NCBI GenBank assembly: GCA_029781135.1
Contig: JAKOXH010000031.1
Coordinates: forward strand, 48,697-112,696
DNA length: 64,000 bases
Source of the DNA: Planctomycetota bacterium
Lineage (GTDB): Bacteria; Planctomycetota; Planctomycetia; Pirellulales; Lacipirellulaceae
Direction of reading: 5' to 3'
The position numbers were made by a program, and so were the translations under genes. The notes under the pieces were generated by a model. That model ran no database searches. It was not told the origin of the DNA and worked only from the letters and a program-made list of their open reading frames with translations. Below, piece after piece: positions 26,153 through 35,290 of the stretch (within the stretch, counting starts at the first letter, position 1; every line of letters begins with the position of its first letter).

Positions 26153-27748
26153 GTGCCAACTTGCTTGTCATTATTGGTCTTAGCCCAGGGCGGCGAAACT
26201 AATCCTTGGGTCATTATCATAACTGCCTTTATTGCTGCCTTCATGGGCATGGGAGTCTTTAAGCTCCTGGGATATCTCCGCAAACGCGATGCGGAAAAGG
26301 AAGCCCAACAAATCATCGACAAGGCGGAAATTCAAGCCACGACCCGCCGCAAGGAAGCGGAAGTCGAGGCCAAGGAACTCGCCCTTCGCGAGAAGACCCG
26401 GATTGAAGAACAGCTCAACGGAATTCGTCAAAAGCTCTTCGAACGCGAACGCCATCTCGATAAGCAACAGGATCTCCTGGAAAGCCGCGCCGACCAGCTT
26501 CAAAAACAGGAAAAAATGGTTGAAAACAACCAGCGCAAACTCAGCGAGCGCGTGGAAGATGCCAATCGCCGGCAGGCCGAACTCGAAAACCTGCTCAACG
26601 TGCAGCGGCAAGCACTCCATCAAATCAGCGGCTTAAGCCCCGAAGAAGCCAAACGCCGCTTGCTCGAACGTCTGGACCAGGAACTCGCCAACGAACAGGG
26701 CGCCATCATTCTCAAGAAGGAAAAAGAGCTCGCGGCGATTTGTGATGCGAAAGCCCGCGATATCCTGTTGACTTCGATCCAACGGTTTGCCGCCGCCCAC
26801 ACTGCTGAAGCGACCACCAGCACCGTCGATATCCCCAGCGATGAAATGAAGGGCCGAATCATCGGCCGCGAAGGCCGCAACATTCGCTCGTTCGAAAAAG
26901 CCACCGGCGTCGACGTGATCATCGATGACACCCCCGGCGTGGTGATCGTCAGCGCGTTCGACCCCGTTCGCCGCGAAGTCGCGCGCGTGGCACTCAACAA
27001 ACTGATTGCCGATGGCCGCATCCATCCCAGCCGCATCGAAGAACTCGTCGCCGAAACTCAAAAGGAAGTCGAGCAACAAATTCGTCGTGTTGGCGAAGAG
27101 GCCGTGCATGAAACGCAAATCCGCGGTCTTAACGAACGTGTCATCAATCTGCTCGGCCGATTGCATTTCCGTACCAGCTACAGCCAGAACGTGCTGCGGC
27201 ATTCGATCGAAGTGGCCTTTGTCGCCGGCATGATTGCCGAAGAGATGCACATGGACCCCGTCCTGGCCCGCCGCGCAGGCTTGCTGCACGATATCGGCAA
27301 AGCCGCCGACCACGATACCGAAGGCGGCCACCCGCAAATCGGTGCCGACCTTCTCAAACGTTACGGCGAAGGCGCCGAAGTCGTCCACGCCGCCCTCGGC
27401 CATCACGACGACATCCGCCCGGATATGCCGTACACCGTGTTGGTTGCCGCCGCCGATGCCTGCAGCGCCTCGCGCCCTGGTGCCCGCCGCGAAACGCTCG
27501 ACCGCTATATCAAACGCATGCAGGAACTCGAAACCATCGCCACCGGCTTCCAGGGCGTCGAACAAGCGTTCGCCATTCAAGCTGGCCGCGAGGTGCGCGT
27601 GATCGCGAGCACCAAGTTAACGAGCGATGAATCGGCGGCCAAAATCTGCCGCGAAATCGCCAACGCGTTCGAGCAACAGCTCACGTATCCTGGTGAAATC
27701 AAAGTCACCATGATCCGCGAAAGCCGATTCACCGAAACAGCCAAATAA
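26153..27748 (+). CDS. rny: Ribonuclease Y
   Basis: A 531-residue membrane-anchored endoribonuclease that initiates mRNA decay. One N-terminal membrane segment (about residues 15-38) is followed by a long charged coiled coil (residues about 40-200). Then comes a KH domain ([20 protein letters not shown]) and an HD domain with [14 protein letters not shown] and the metal-binding [17 protein letters not shown] (26137-26144) is 8 bases before GTG 26153, which settles the start against an earlier in-frame TTG 26120. Followed by a lipoprotein gene and a YmdB-type gene on the same strand, the known rny-ymdB association. Confidence 0.95.
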   Translation: MPTCLSLLVLAQGGETNPWVIIITAFIAAFMGMGVFKLLGYLRKRDAEKEAQQIIDKAEIQATTRRKEAEVEAKELALREKTRIEEQLNGIRQKLFERERHLDKQQDLLESRADQLQKQEKMVENNQRKLSERVEDANRRQAELENLLNVQRQALHQISGLSPEEAKRRLLERLDQELANEQGAIILKKEKELAAICDAKARDILLTSIQRFAAAHTAEATTSTVDIPSDEMKGRIIGREGRNIRSFEKATGVDVIIDDTPGVVIVSAFDPVRREVARVALNKLIADGRIHPSRIEELVAETQKEVEQQIRRVGEEAVHETQIRGLNERVINLLGRLHFRTSYSQNVLRHSIEVAFVAGMIAEEMHMDPVLARRAGLLHDIGKAADHDTEGGHPQIGADLLKRYGEGAEVVHAALGHHDDIRPDMPYTVLVAAADACSASRPGARRETLDRYIKRMQELETIATGFQGVEQAFAIQAGREVRVIASTKLTSDESAAKICREIANAFEQQLTYPGEIKVTMIRESRFTETAK

Positions 27749-27803
27749 TTCGGATGCTGGATGCTCGATGCTGTGATGTAATTTGACCTACGGGACGCGA
27801 CAG

Positions 27804-28289
27804 ATGTCACACACCAGATTTAGAATTTGTGTTCTGGCACCGGTTGTACTGATTGTTGGGTGCGGCGAGAAACCGCCGCGAAGCAGCAAGGCTCCCAGTC
27901 CTGGCACGACGGAGGTGACAGAGACAGTAGCACCGGAAGATGTGACCGAAATTCGACTCGAACAGCTAAGTGGAGGGCCACCACTTCCCGGCGTTAACGA
28001 CAAAAAGTTGAAAGAAATCGTTCTTGTTCGTAAACCGGAGTCAGCGCAGTATTTCAATAGAATCGCAAAAGCAATGATCGACAACGGTTTTCTGAAATTG
28101 AAAGACGGTTATCGAGGTACGGCGGTGGATGTGCCAGTACTCACTATTACGTTATCGTATGGCGACAACAAGGGAAAGATTGTCCACAATAGTGATAGTG
28201 ATATAGAAACGAACCCTACATTCGTTTTTGAATGTCTAATCGATTGTGGCGATAAATATATTAATGCACCTCCCCGAAAGCAGGAGTAA
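27804..28289 (+). CDS. Hypothetical lipoprotein of lower GC than its neighbours
   Basis: A 161-residue protein. Residues 1-20 form a lipoprotein signal with the lipobox LIVGC, so the protein is probably lipid-anchored outside the cytoplasmic membrane. A Pro/Ser/Thr linker (PPRSSKAPSPGTTEVTETV) precedes a small domain with EIRLEQLSGGPPLPGVND and a C-terminal half ending CLIDCGDKYINAPP. No family is recognised. The gene has visibly more A and T at third positions than rny or the YmdB-type gene on either side and separates that conserved pair, suggesting a recent insertion. The start ATG 27804 has no strong Shine-Dalgarno. Confidence 0.7.
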   Translation: MSHTRFRICVLAPVVLIVGCGEKPPRSSKAPSPGTTEVTETVAPEDVTEIRLEQLSGGPPLPGVNDKKLKEIVLVRKPESAQYFNRIAKAMIDNGFLKLKDGYRGTAVDVPVLTITLSYGDNKGKIVHNSDSDIETNPTFVFECLIDCGDKYINAPPRKQE

Positions 28290-28461
28290 CTGCGAAATGC
28301 TTTTTTTGAAATGGAGTCACTCAGGAGCAAGATGCTTTACAACGATCTTCACGCCTGGCTGGAAATACTCGTCCGAAAAATCAACGACTTTCTACAATCG
28401 GTAGAAGCGGGACACCGCACCTTGTCTCGCATCCAACATTCAACATCCAACATCCAGCCCC

Positions 28462-29268
28462 GTGCGAATTCTCTTCATCGGCGACATCGTTGGCAAACCC
28501 GGACGCGACATCGTCGCGGCAGCCGTACCACGTCTGAAAGTCGACAAGCAACTCGACCTCGTCGTGGCCAACGCCGAAAACGCCGCCGGCGGTTCGGGGC
28601 TTACACCCGCGATCTACCGCGAGCTCATACGTGCGGGCATCGATGCCATCACGCTCGGCGACCATGTCTATCGTCGCAAGGAAATCTATTCCGTGTTGGA
28701 AACCGAAGCGAACATCGTGAAGCCGGCAAACTTGCCACCAGAATCGGTCGGCCGCAATTGGGCCGTCGTAACGGCGGCGAACGGCGTGCCAGTGGCCATT
28801 GCCTGTTTTCTCGGCCAACTCTTCATGCGGCCGGTCGATGTCCCCTGGCAATCGGCCGACCGCGTCCTCGCGGCAATCCCCAGCGAAGTGCGCGTTCGGC
28901 TCATCGACTTCCACGCCGAAGCGACCAGCGAAATGCAGATCATGGGCCGCTACCTCGATGGCCGCGTTACCGCCGTCCTCGGCACGCACACTCACGTCCC
29001 CACGGCCGACGAGTGCATCCTGGCTGGTGGCACGGCCTTCCAATGCGATGTCGGCATGACCGGGCCGTACGAGAGCATCATTGGACGCCGAATCGATCGC
29101 GTCATGGAAACCGCACTTACCGGCCTGCCCACCGAGTTCGACGTGGCGACCGCCGACGTCCGCCTGTGCGGTGCCATTGTTACCGCCGACCCCGAAACCG
29201 GCCTCGCCACGGGTATTGAACGGTTGCGCGTCACGGCTGCCGACGTCCAGCAGTTTAGCCCTCCGTAA
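28462..29268 (+). CDS. ymdB: YmdB-family metallophosphoesterase (TIGR00282 type)
   Basis: A 268-residue calcineurin-like phosphoesterase; characterised YmdB proteins hydrolyse 2',3'- and 3',5'-cyclic nucleotides and affect mRNA-linked regulation. Metal-binding motifs: GDIVGKPGR (residues about 7-15), ANAENAAGG (about 35-43), LGDHVYRRKE (about 66-75), DFHAEATSE and LGTHTHVPTAD. The length is standard. GTG 28462 is the start. Its location after rny matches the common rny-ymdB order, here interrupted by the lipoprotein gene. The preceding 170 bases include tandem CAACATC(C) units just before the start. Confidence 0.93.
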   Translation: MRILFIGDIVGKPGRDIVAAAVPRLKVDKQLDLVVANAENAAGGSGLTPAIYRELIRAGIDAITLGDHVYRRKEIYSVLETEANIVKPANLPPESVGRNWAVVTAANGVPVAIACFLGQLFMRPVDVPWQSADRVLAAIPSEVRVRLIDFHAEATSEMQIMGRYLDGRVTAVLGTHTHVPTADECILAGGTAFQCDVGMTGPYESIIGRRIDRVMETALTGLPTEFDVATADVRLCGAIVTADPETGLATGIERLRVTAADVQQFSPP

Positions 29269-29334
29269 TCGCTCTTTTTTTGGGCGTGAAATACCATATT
29301 GGCTCGGCAATTCGAAGTTCTAAACGGAAAAAAC

Positions 29335-29363
29335 TTGACGGCTCTGCATCCAGCCGTCATGCT
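29335..29363 (+). promoter_or_regulatory. Candidate promoter for the haloperoxidase gene
   Basis: TTGACG (29335-29340) is followed after 17 bases by CATGCT (29358-29363), a sigma-70-like pair about 220 bases before ATG 29588. The intervening region has no gene. The -10 is imperfect, so this is a suggestion only. Confidence 0.4.
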
Positions 29364-29587
29364 AAATGCTGATTTCGGGAACACCTTCAACCGCCATTTC
29401 TCGGCGGGAGCTTGCTAATCAACTTCCACGGCATCGCCGCACGATGAACGCCTTAGTCTCGAGGCGTTTGTTGGAAATCGTGCTCCCGCGATTCGATGCT
29501 GGCGATCGCGTGTCTTATGGCCGGTGTACCGGCCGCCCTTCGCTATCGCGCATAACTATGAAAACAATAGGATTTTGAGGCACCACG

Positions 29588-31120
29588 ATGAATCGCGCAG
29601 TCGCTTTCATGATCGCAGTCTGTATTTCGGCCGCTTCCGTAGTGGTACGCGCCGATGTCGTCACCGATTGGAACGCTGTGCTCTGCAACACCATCCAAAC
29701 CGATGGCATCGTCAACTCGCCGAATCTCGCCAACCCAGGTTGGTCGACCCGTACGATGGCCATGATGAATGGTGCCATTTACGACGCCTTCCAATCGGTG
29801 AACCGCACGCACACGCCATTTATGTACAGCGCTTTGACCCCCGGCGCTTCGCGAGACGCCGCTGCCGCTCAGGCCGCCTATGAAATCATCCTCGAATGTT
29901 ACCCCTTGCGTCACGATGTCCTCGACCCCGCCCTGGCGAACACCTTATCGCAAGTTCCCGATGGTGCGGCAAAGACTTCCGGGATCGCCTTGGGCCATGC
30001 CATTGCACAACAATACATGGCAGCCCGGCAGAATGATGGGGCGAATAGTAGTTCGCAATATGTGCCTTCCAATGATCCGGGCAAATGGCGACCGGACCCC
30101 TTCAACCCCACTCAGCAAGCATGGGGTCCCGATTACGGCCATGTGCCCACGTTCGCTGTCCGCGACGGCAGCGCTCAAGCGAACGCACACGACCTCATCA
30201 ATGCATTACCATCTCCCCCCGACCTTACCAGCGCCGCGTACACGGCCGCCTACAATCAGGTGATTAACTACGGCGCACTCTCGACCTACGGACCGTCGAA
30301 CACACCCACTTCTCGCACTCCCGCACAAACAGCGCTCGCATTATTCTGGGCATACGATCGAGCCTCGATGGGCCCGCCGCCGGTGATGTTTCTGCGAAAT
30401 GTGGAGGACATCGCCGCCGCCGTTGGCAATTCGCCTGAGCAAAACGCTCGGTTATTTGCGATGACCTCCGTCTCGATGGCCGATGCCGCGATCGCCGCCT
30501 GGGACGCCAAATTTCAAAAGAACTTCTGGCGACCGGTGACCGCCATTCAGGAAGCCGACACCGACGGCAATCCGAACACGATTCAAGACTCCGACTGGAA
30601 ACCCCTCGGCGCCCCTGGCGATAACCCGAACTCCAGTGCCGATGACTTCACGCCGCCCTTCCCCTCGTGGACCAGCGGACACGCCACCATGGGCGGCGCC
30701 GTTTTCAAGGCGCTCGAATTGTTCTACGGCACCAACAACTTCGCCGTCGCCGATGCCGCCGTCGGCAACGACCCCGTGACGACCGAGTACATGCTGACGT
30801 CGCAAGAACCAGGCTCCGGCGGCGCGGGCAGCCTGAGCGGCGCCCGGATGTTCCATTCCTTCACGCAGACCGGCGTTTTGAATATCGGCACCGAAAACTC
30901 ACCGGAAGGCGAGAACGGCACGAGCCGCATTTACTTGGGCATCCACTGGATCTTCGACCAGCGCGATGGCATCACGCTGGGCAACAGCGTGGCCTCGTAT
31001 GTCTTCAACCACGACTTCGCCGCCGTGCCCGAACCAACATCGCTGGCCCTCATCTTGCTGACGTCGGTCATGATCACGCCATTCGTGTGGCGTTCACGCC
31101 GACAAGCAAACGCTGCTTAG
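29588..31120 (+). CDS. Vanadium-dependent haloperoxidase-like (PAP2 superfamily) protein with PEP-CTERM tail
   Basis: A 510-residue exported protein. A signal peptide (residues 1-22, ending VVVRAD) leads to a domain with the vanadium-haloperoxidase/PAP2 phosphatase active site in three pieces: KFQKNFWRP (K...RP), WTSGHATMGG (SGH) and RIYLGIHWIFD (R...HW). All expected phosphate/vanadate-binding residues appear intact. The C-terminus ends VPEPTSLALILLTSVM plus a basic WRSRRQ, a PEP-CTERM sorting signal used for exosortase-dependent cell-surface targeting. ATG 29588 follows GAGG by about 8 bases. It stands alone; no exosortase is in the window. Halide oxidation versus phosphatase activity cannot be decided from sequence. 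Confidence 0.9.
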   Translation: MNRAVAFMIAVCISAASVVVRADVVTDWNAVLCNTIQTDGIVNSPNLANPGWSTRTMAMMNGAIYDAFQSVNRTHTPFMYSALTPGASRDAAAAQAAYEIILECYPLRHDVLDPALANTLSQVPDGAAKTSGIALGHAIAQQYMAARQNDGANSSSQYVPSNDPGKWRPDPFNPTQQAWGPDYGHVPTFAVRDGSAQANAHDLINALPSPPDLTSAAYTAAYNQVINYGALSTYGPSNTPTSRTPAQTALALFWAYDRASMGPPPVMFLRNVEDIAAAVGNSPEQNARLFAMTSVSMADAAIAAWDAKFQKNFWRPVTAIQEADTDGNPNTIQDSDWKPLGAPGDNPNSSADDFTPPFPSWTSGHATMGGAVFKALELFYGTNNFAVADAAVGNDPVTTEYMLTSQEPGSGGAGSLSGARMFHSFTQTGVLNIGTENSPEGENGTSRIYLGIHWIFDQRDGITLGNSVASYVFNHDFAAVPEPTSLALILLTSVMITPFVWRSRRQANAA

Positions 31121-31124
31121 TTTG

Positions 31125-31238
31125 CAGCCACCGTCGCCAGGCGGTGGAGCGACGCCATATAGCCACCGTCGCCAGACGGTGGTCACACTCTGGAGTCGCT
31201 GGCGCTTCCACAATCCTCGTTCTGGTGAACGTGGCTAC
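31125..31238. repeat. Dispersed palindrome, TGTAGCCAC family, long copy 3
   Basis: Two direct units of AGCCACCGTCGCCAG(A/G)(C)GGTGG (from 31128 and 31160) are followed by an inverse unit ending GGTGAACGTGGCTACGC. It lies between the convergent haloperoxidase gene and the small gene at 31247. Confidence 0.65.
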
Positions 31239-31246
31239 GCGCTGCG

Positions 31247-31531
31247 TCACGTCTTCGCAAACTGCCCCACGAACCCCGCGCTGGTGAACACATCTTCGCG
31301 CAACGGATCGGTTAGCTTCACCATGTGAATTGCGTCGTAGCCAACGAGGATATATCTCGATCCCAGCGGGTCGGGGTTCGTCCGCTCGAGCATGAGCATC
31401 TCGCCTTTCGTCATGAAGCCCTTGAAAGGGGTCACCTCGTTGAGCGTGCTCACCAATACGCCGCGCTTCGGGATCGACGCCGGCCACTTGAGAAATAACT
31501 CTCGCCAAATTTCGCGCGAATCGGCAGCCAT
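31247..31531 (-). CDS. Small hypothetical protein
   Basis: A 94-residue soluble protein with a well-formed sequence (EIWRELFLKWPASIPKRG, LVSTLNEVTPFKGFM, RYILVGYDAIHMVKLTDPL) and no signal peptide. The balanced mix of hydrophobic and charged residues and the Trp-rich start suggest a folded small domain, perhaps beta-barrel-like. I do not recognise the family. ATG 31531 has only a weak AGG upstream. The gene is isolated: repeats border it on both sides (31125-31238 and 31577-31742). Coding status is likely; function is unknown. Confidence 0.65.
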   Translation of the reverse strand: MAADSREIWRELFLKWPASIPKRGVLVSTLNEVTPFKGFMTKGEMLMLERTNPDPLGSRYILVGYDAIHMVKLTDPLREDVFTSAGFVGQFAKT

Positions 31532-31576
31532 CGATGGAACCTGCTCACTTTCGGAACATTTTTAACTGAATTTGTT

Positions 31577-31742
31577 AACCGCTAAGACGCCATAAACGCC
31601 AAGCGTGGCACAAGGCGCCAAGATTCTTCCTGGTTTTCAAACAGGAGCGAACAGAGGAAACAGAGCCTCATTCAGACTCTCTCCGTGCGCTCTGTTGCCT
31701 CCTGTTCTAACTCTTGGTTTTCTTGGCGGCTTGGTGGCTCGA
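31577..31742. repeat. Large palindrome with nested arms
   Basis: Outer arms CCGCTAAGACGCC...CGCCAAG and CTTGG...CTTGGCGGCTTGGTGG enclose inner arms AAACAGGAGCGAACAGAGG and CTCTGTTGCCTCCTGTTCT. The total length is about 166 bp, between the small gene and the TerC gene. Confidence 0.65.
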
Positions 31743-31749
31743 TTCATAG

Positions 31750-32538
31750 TTATCGTATTCTAGTTGAATGCGTCTCACGCCGACCGTGCGCTTTGATGTT
31801 GAGCATTTCCACGAAAATGCTGAATCCCATCGCAAAGTACACGTAGCCGCGAGGGATATGCTGGCCAAAACCTTCGGCCACCAAAATCAGGCCGATCAAC
31901 AGCAAGAACGCCAGTGCCAACATCTTCACCGTCGGATGCCGTTCAATAAAGTTCGCTACTGGCGTAATGAACCACACCATCACTGCCACCGCCGTCAACA
32001 CGGCGGCACTCATGATCGCCATCGCCGGCCAGGGAACGCTCGTGAACGGAATATGCGCCGACGTGAACTTGTCCGGCTCCACCATCCCCACGGCCGTCAG
32101 CACTGAATCGATCGAGAACACCAAGTCGAGCAACAAGATTTGCCCGATCACGTTGGAAACACTCAGCTGCCCCATTCCCGTCGGTTCGGCCGCGTCGGTT
32201 TGGCCTTCCAACGATTCATGAATCTCCCACGTCGCCTTGGCGAGCAAGAACGCGCCGCCGGCAATCAGAATCACATCGCGAATCGTGAGCTGCCACTCGC
32301 CGATGGTGAGCAGTTTCGCCTCCTCGAGCGTAATCACCCACGATGCCGCCAGCAGCAGCACGATCCGCCCAAACGCCGCCATTCCCAACCCGAGCTTCCG
32401 CGCGGTGGCCCGATTTTCCGGCGGCAACCGCCCCGTCAAAATGGCAATGAACACGAGGTTGTCGACCCCCAGCACAATTTCCAGTGCCGCCAACGCGACA
32501 AATGCGATTAGTGCGGATGCGGTCAATAACTCGCTCAT
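31750..32538 (-). CDS. TerC-family integral membrane protein
   Basis: A 262-residue membrane protein with seven to eight hydrophobic segments. The TerC signature is clear: ALEIVLGVDNLVFIAIL near the N-terminus and LLDLVFSIDSVLTAVGM in the middle, each placing an Asp in a membrane helix, as expected for metal-ion (often manganese) export or tellurite-resistance relatives. ATG 32538 begins directly before the first helix; a longer frame to 32613 adds an unlikely soluble 25 residues. It has no operon partner, with palindromes on both sides. The metal specificity cannot be read from sequence. Confidence 0.88.
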   Translation of the reverse strand: MSELLTASALIAFVALAALEIVLGVDNLVFIAILTGRLPPENRATARKLGLGMAAFGRIVLLLAASWVITLEEAKLLTIGEWQLTIRDVILIAGGAFLLAKATWEIHESLEGQTDAAEPTGMGQLSVSNVIGQILLLDLVFSIDSVLTAVGMVEPDKFTSAHIPFTSVPWPAMAIMSAAVLTAVAVMVWFITPVANFIERHPTVKMLALAFLLLIGLILVAEGFGQHIPRGYVYFAMGFSIFVEMLNIKAHGRRETHSTRIR

Positions 32539-32661
32539 GGGCAATAGTGTGGCGTCTACCTGCAAACCGTTCAAGTTCGATTCGTAATCGCTACTGCAAA
32601 GGGTGGTTGCCACTCGACAATTGGGTTATCTTATTGAGGACTGTGTGGAGAATGAACCGTC

Positions 32662-32737
32662 CCAGGTCGTTTAACCCGGAGCCAACGGCGACGAAACGTG
32701 GTACTTCGCCTCGCCGCTGGCTCGGGGTTAAACGAGC
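32662..32737. repeat. Palindrome with GTTTAACCCGGAGCC arms
   Basis: The arms CGTTTAACCCGGAGCCAACGGCG and CGCCGCTGGCTCGGGGTTAAACG are near-perfect inverses around ACGAAACGTGGTACTTCGC. It stands upstream of the PQQ-propeller gene and may fold in its leader if the promoter is further left. Confidence 0.75.
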
Positions 32738-32826
32738 TTAAGGTCATTACCTGCGCAGCGATCAATAGTTCCAGCGCTTTCGCGGCGGAGCTTTCGGGGG
32801 CTCCATATCAAAATGTGACGCACTTA

Positions 32827-34095
32827 ATGAAAAACCTAAATCTCTGCACAACGGTCTTAGTGAGCGGACTTGTTTTTCTCTCGGCCGGTGCCGATTGGCC
32901 CCAATGGCGCGGACCCCATCGCGACGGCATCTCTCAGGAAACCGGCCTGTTGAAAAAGTGGCCCGAAAGTGGTCCGAAATTGCTTTGGCAGCAAAAGGGC
33001 ATCGGCACCGGCTATTCGACCCCTGCCATCGCCGAGGGCCGCATCTTCTTGGTCAGCAACAAAGGCCTCGACAACGAATTTGTCCAGGCTCTTAAAGTGG
33101 AAGACGGCATACAAATCTGGTCCACAAAAATCGGCAAAGTTGGCAACCCCGACCAGAATCCCAATTATCCGGCTGCCCGCTCAACGCCCACGGTCGATGG
33201 CAACATGGTCTACGCCCTCGGTTCCGACGGCGACCTGGCGTGCTTCGACGTCGCTACCGGAAAAAACCACTGGCATAAGAACCTGCGTACCGATTTCGGC
33301 GGCACGCCCGGCGCGTGGGCCTACGCGGAGTCGCCACTCGTCGATGGCGAAGCAGTCGTCGTCACCCCCGGCGGCAAGGAAGCTACGCTCGTTGCCCTCA
33401 ACAAAAAGAACGGCGACGTCCTTTGGAAGTCGCAGGTGCCCGAGGGCGACGCCGCTGGCTACGCCTCGATCATCATCGTCAACGCGGCGGGCGTCAAACA
33501 GTACGTGCAGTTCCTCGCCAAAGGCCTCGTCGGCATCGACGCCAAGACCGGCAAGTTCTTGTGGCGTTACGATCACACGGCCCAAAATAGCATGGCCAAC
33601 ATTGCCTCGCCCGTCGAAAAGGACGGCATCATCTACACGTGTACGCACTACACCGGCGGCGGCGCGGTCAAGCTCTCGAAAGAGGGCGATGGCGTGAAAC
33701 CCGAGGAAATCTACTTCAATCGCAAACTGCCCACCGCGATCGGCGGGGCCGTCGTCGTGGACGGCTATCTGTACGGCACGTCGCGCGAACTCACGCTCTG
33801 CTCCAATTTCAAGACGGGCGAAAACAAGTGGACCAAGGAGCGTGCCGTCGCCCCAGCCTCAATTCTCTACGCCGATGGTATGCTCTATCTCCACGGCGAA
33901 AATGCCGGTGATGTCGCGCTCGTCGAGGCGTCCCCAGATGGTTACAAGCAAGTGAGCCACTTCACGCCGCCCAATGTCCCCACCGACCGCGGCGGAAAGG
34001 AAAAAGCCGCTTGGCAATACCCGGCGATTGCCAACGGGCGACTCTACATTTCCGACTGGGATACCCTGTGGTGCTTCGATATTAAAGCACCGTAA
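32827..34095 (+). CDS. Exported PQQ-like beta-propeller protein
   Basis: A 422-residue secreted protein. Residues 1-22 are a signal peptide (core TTVLVSGLVFLSAGA). The mature part starts DWPQWRGPHRDGIS, the typical opening of outer-membrane-assembly-type PQQ propellers in planctomycetes, and contains repeated blades with AxxxGxxxW motifs (ALKVEDGIQIW, CFDVATGKNHW, ALNKKNGDVLW, GIDAKTGKFLW). It lacks any visible catalytic residue set for alcohol dehydrogenation, so the propeller is probably structural or protein-binding. ATG 32827 fits the signal peptide; longer frames translate repeat sequence. Downstream lies a convergent repeat. Confidence 0.85.
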   Translation: MKNLNLCTTVLVSGLVFLSAGADWPQWRGPHRDGISQETGLLKKWPESGPKLLWQQKGIGTGYSTPAIAEGRIFLVSNKGLDNEFVQALKVEDGIQIWSTKIGKVGNPDQNPNYPAARSTPTVDGNMVYALGSDGDLACFDVATGKNHWHKNLRTDFGGTPGAWAYAESPLVDGEAVVVTPGGKEATLVALNKKNGDVLWKSQVPEGDAAGYASIIIVNAAGVKQYVQFLAKGLVGIDAKTGKFLWRYDHTAQNSMANIASPVEKDGIIYTCTHYTGGGAVKLSKEGDGVKPEEIYFNRKLPTAIGGAVVVDGYLYGTSRELTLCSNFKTGENKWTKERAVAPASILYADGMLYLHGENAGDVALVEASPDGYKQVSHFTPPNVPTDRGGKEKAAWQYPAIANGRLYISDWDTLWCFDIKAP

Positions 34096-34101
34096 CTATT
34101 T

Positions 34102-34136
34102 CTCCCTCGCCCTTCGGGAGAGGGCCGGGGTGAGCG
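34102..34136. repeat. CCCTCTCCCT...GGGAGAGGG repeat, copy 3
   Basis: TCTCCCTCGCCC and GGGAGAGGGCCGGGGTGAG form a hairpin just after the PQQ-propeller stop, between convergent genes, where it may help end transcription. Confidence 0.65.
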
Positions 34137-34183
34137 AGCCCGCGAGCAGACTGAGCCTTGCGACTCTCGCTTGGTTCACCGCC

Positions 34184-35083
34184 CTACCACGCCAATCCAA
34201 AGCTAATATTCGTCCCATCGAACCCCGGCTCGCAAATGTCCGGCAGCGTCGCGCTTTCCCAGCGCTGCAGTTCCGGCACGAAGTCGATGTACCAATATTT
34301 ATCTTGCTTTTGACCGAAGCGATGGCGAATTTCAATGCCCCATGCTAACTCGATGATCGTCATCATGTCGTTGTCCGTACTATCGACGAACGGCGTGCCG
34401 TGGTCACGCCAACTTCCGGTCAGAAGGGCGATGCGCGCTCGCCCCACCGAACCGATATCCGTCCGTTCGAACTTCCACAATGGGTAGAAACCTTCACCAA
34501 ACATGCTGATGCCACCGGCACTAACGTCGGCCTTCTGATCAAAAGCCTTCACGTCATATTCCATGTGGGCGCCGGCCAATCCGCCACCCAAGGTAAGCTC
34601 GGCGTCCTGCACGAAGAACCGCTTATAAAAGTCCCAATAGAAAGTCGAGGCATCCAGCTCGACATCGCCCACGGGCGTATCCGCGGTCTGACCGAATCCC
34701 CAAAATAAAAGTCGAGTGCCGAAGCCATCATCGCCTTCGAACCCCAAATTCAAGCGCAGGGCGAGCGCGCCATTTTCCGTCCAACCACCGAAAGCGTCGT
34801 CGGAAATATGTGACACGGTCGGGATCAAGTCCACCCCGATCCGCCAGGCGCTGTTCTGATATGGCGACTTGCACCAAGGCACCTCACCGCGTACGGCCAT
34901 ATTCTCGCCGGGCGGCGGGTATTCCATGATCGGCGGCTGAGGATTCGGTGGCAATAGCGCGAGAGGCGGTTGATAGACCGGCGACGGTAACACCGCATCC
35001 GATGTCACTGTCGGCGTCGGCTCCGCCAACAAAATTCGCTCAGTCAGTAGTGCAACGGCAAGCGCAACGACGAATCGGTACAT
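34184..35083 (-). CDS. Exported beta-barrel-like hypothetical protein
   Basis: A 299-residue protein with a signal peptide (ATG 35083, core FVVALAVALLTERILLA), a Pro-rich linker (residues about 25-65, PPLALLPPNPQPPIMEYPPPG) and a domain of alternating aromatic/hydrophobic strands ending NISFGLAW. An aromatic C-terminal residue and repeated W/F/Y-containing strands (TRLLFWGFGQ, STFYWDFYKRFF) resemble outer-membrane or porin-like barrels reported in planctomycetes. I do not recognise a named family. It is divergent from the HAD phosphatase gene, with a roughly 200-base intergenic region. Confidence 0.7.
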   Translation of the reverse strand: MYRFVVALAVALLTERILLAEPTPTVTSDAVLPSPVYQPPLALLPPNPQPPIMEYPPPGENMAVRGEVPWCKSPYQNSAWRIGVDLIPTVSHISDDAFGGWTENGALALRLNLGFEGDDGFGTRLLFWGFGQTADTPVGDVELDASTFYWDFYKRFFVQDAELTLGGGLAGAHMEYDVKAFDQKADVSAGGISMFGEGFYPLWKFERTDIGSVGRARIALLTGSWRDHGTPFVDSTDNDMMTIIELAWGIEIRHRFGQKQDKYWYIDFVPELQRWESATLPDICEPGFDGTNISFGLAW

Positions 35084-35290
35084 ACTCTGCCCCCGCTCCA
35101 ACTATTGCTGAAACAGATTTGAGACAATCCCCCTAAACGCCTGCGACTGATAGCAAAATCGTGAGAAATCCACAAGACAAAGCGGGCGATGCCAACGCCG
35201 ATCAACTATTCATTTTGGTGGCACGCCCCGCGTCGGCGAAGGGCGTGGTGAAACTGGAATCACTCCATTGGCACTCCACTTGCTGCTACC

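Noticed and set aside
26633..27580. Long open frame antisense to rny
   Set aside because: It mirrors the codons of a certain gene; GC-rich third positions routinely keep the opposite strand open.
28311..29219. Open frame overlapping the YmdB-type gene in another frame
   Set aside because: Product is an Arg-rich low-complexity string; the YmdB-type frame has all metal-binding motifs.
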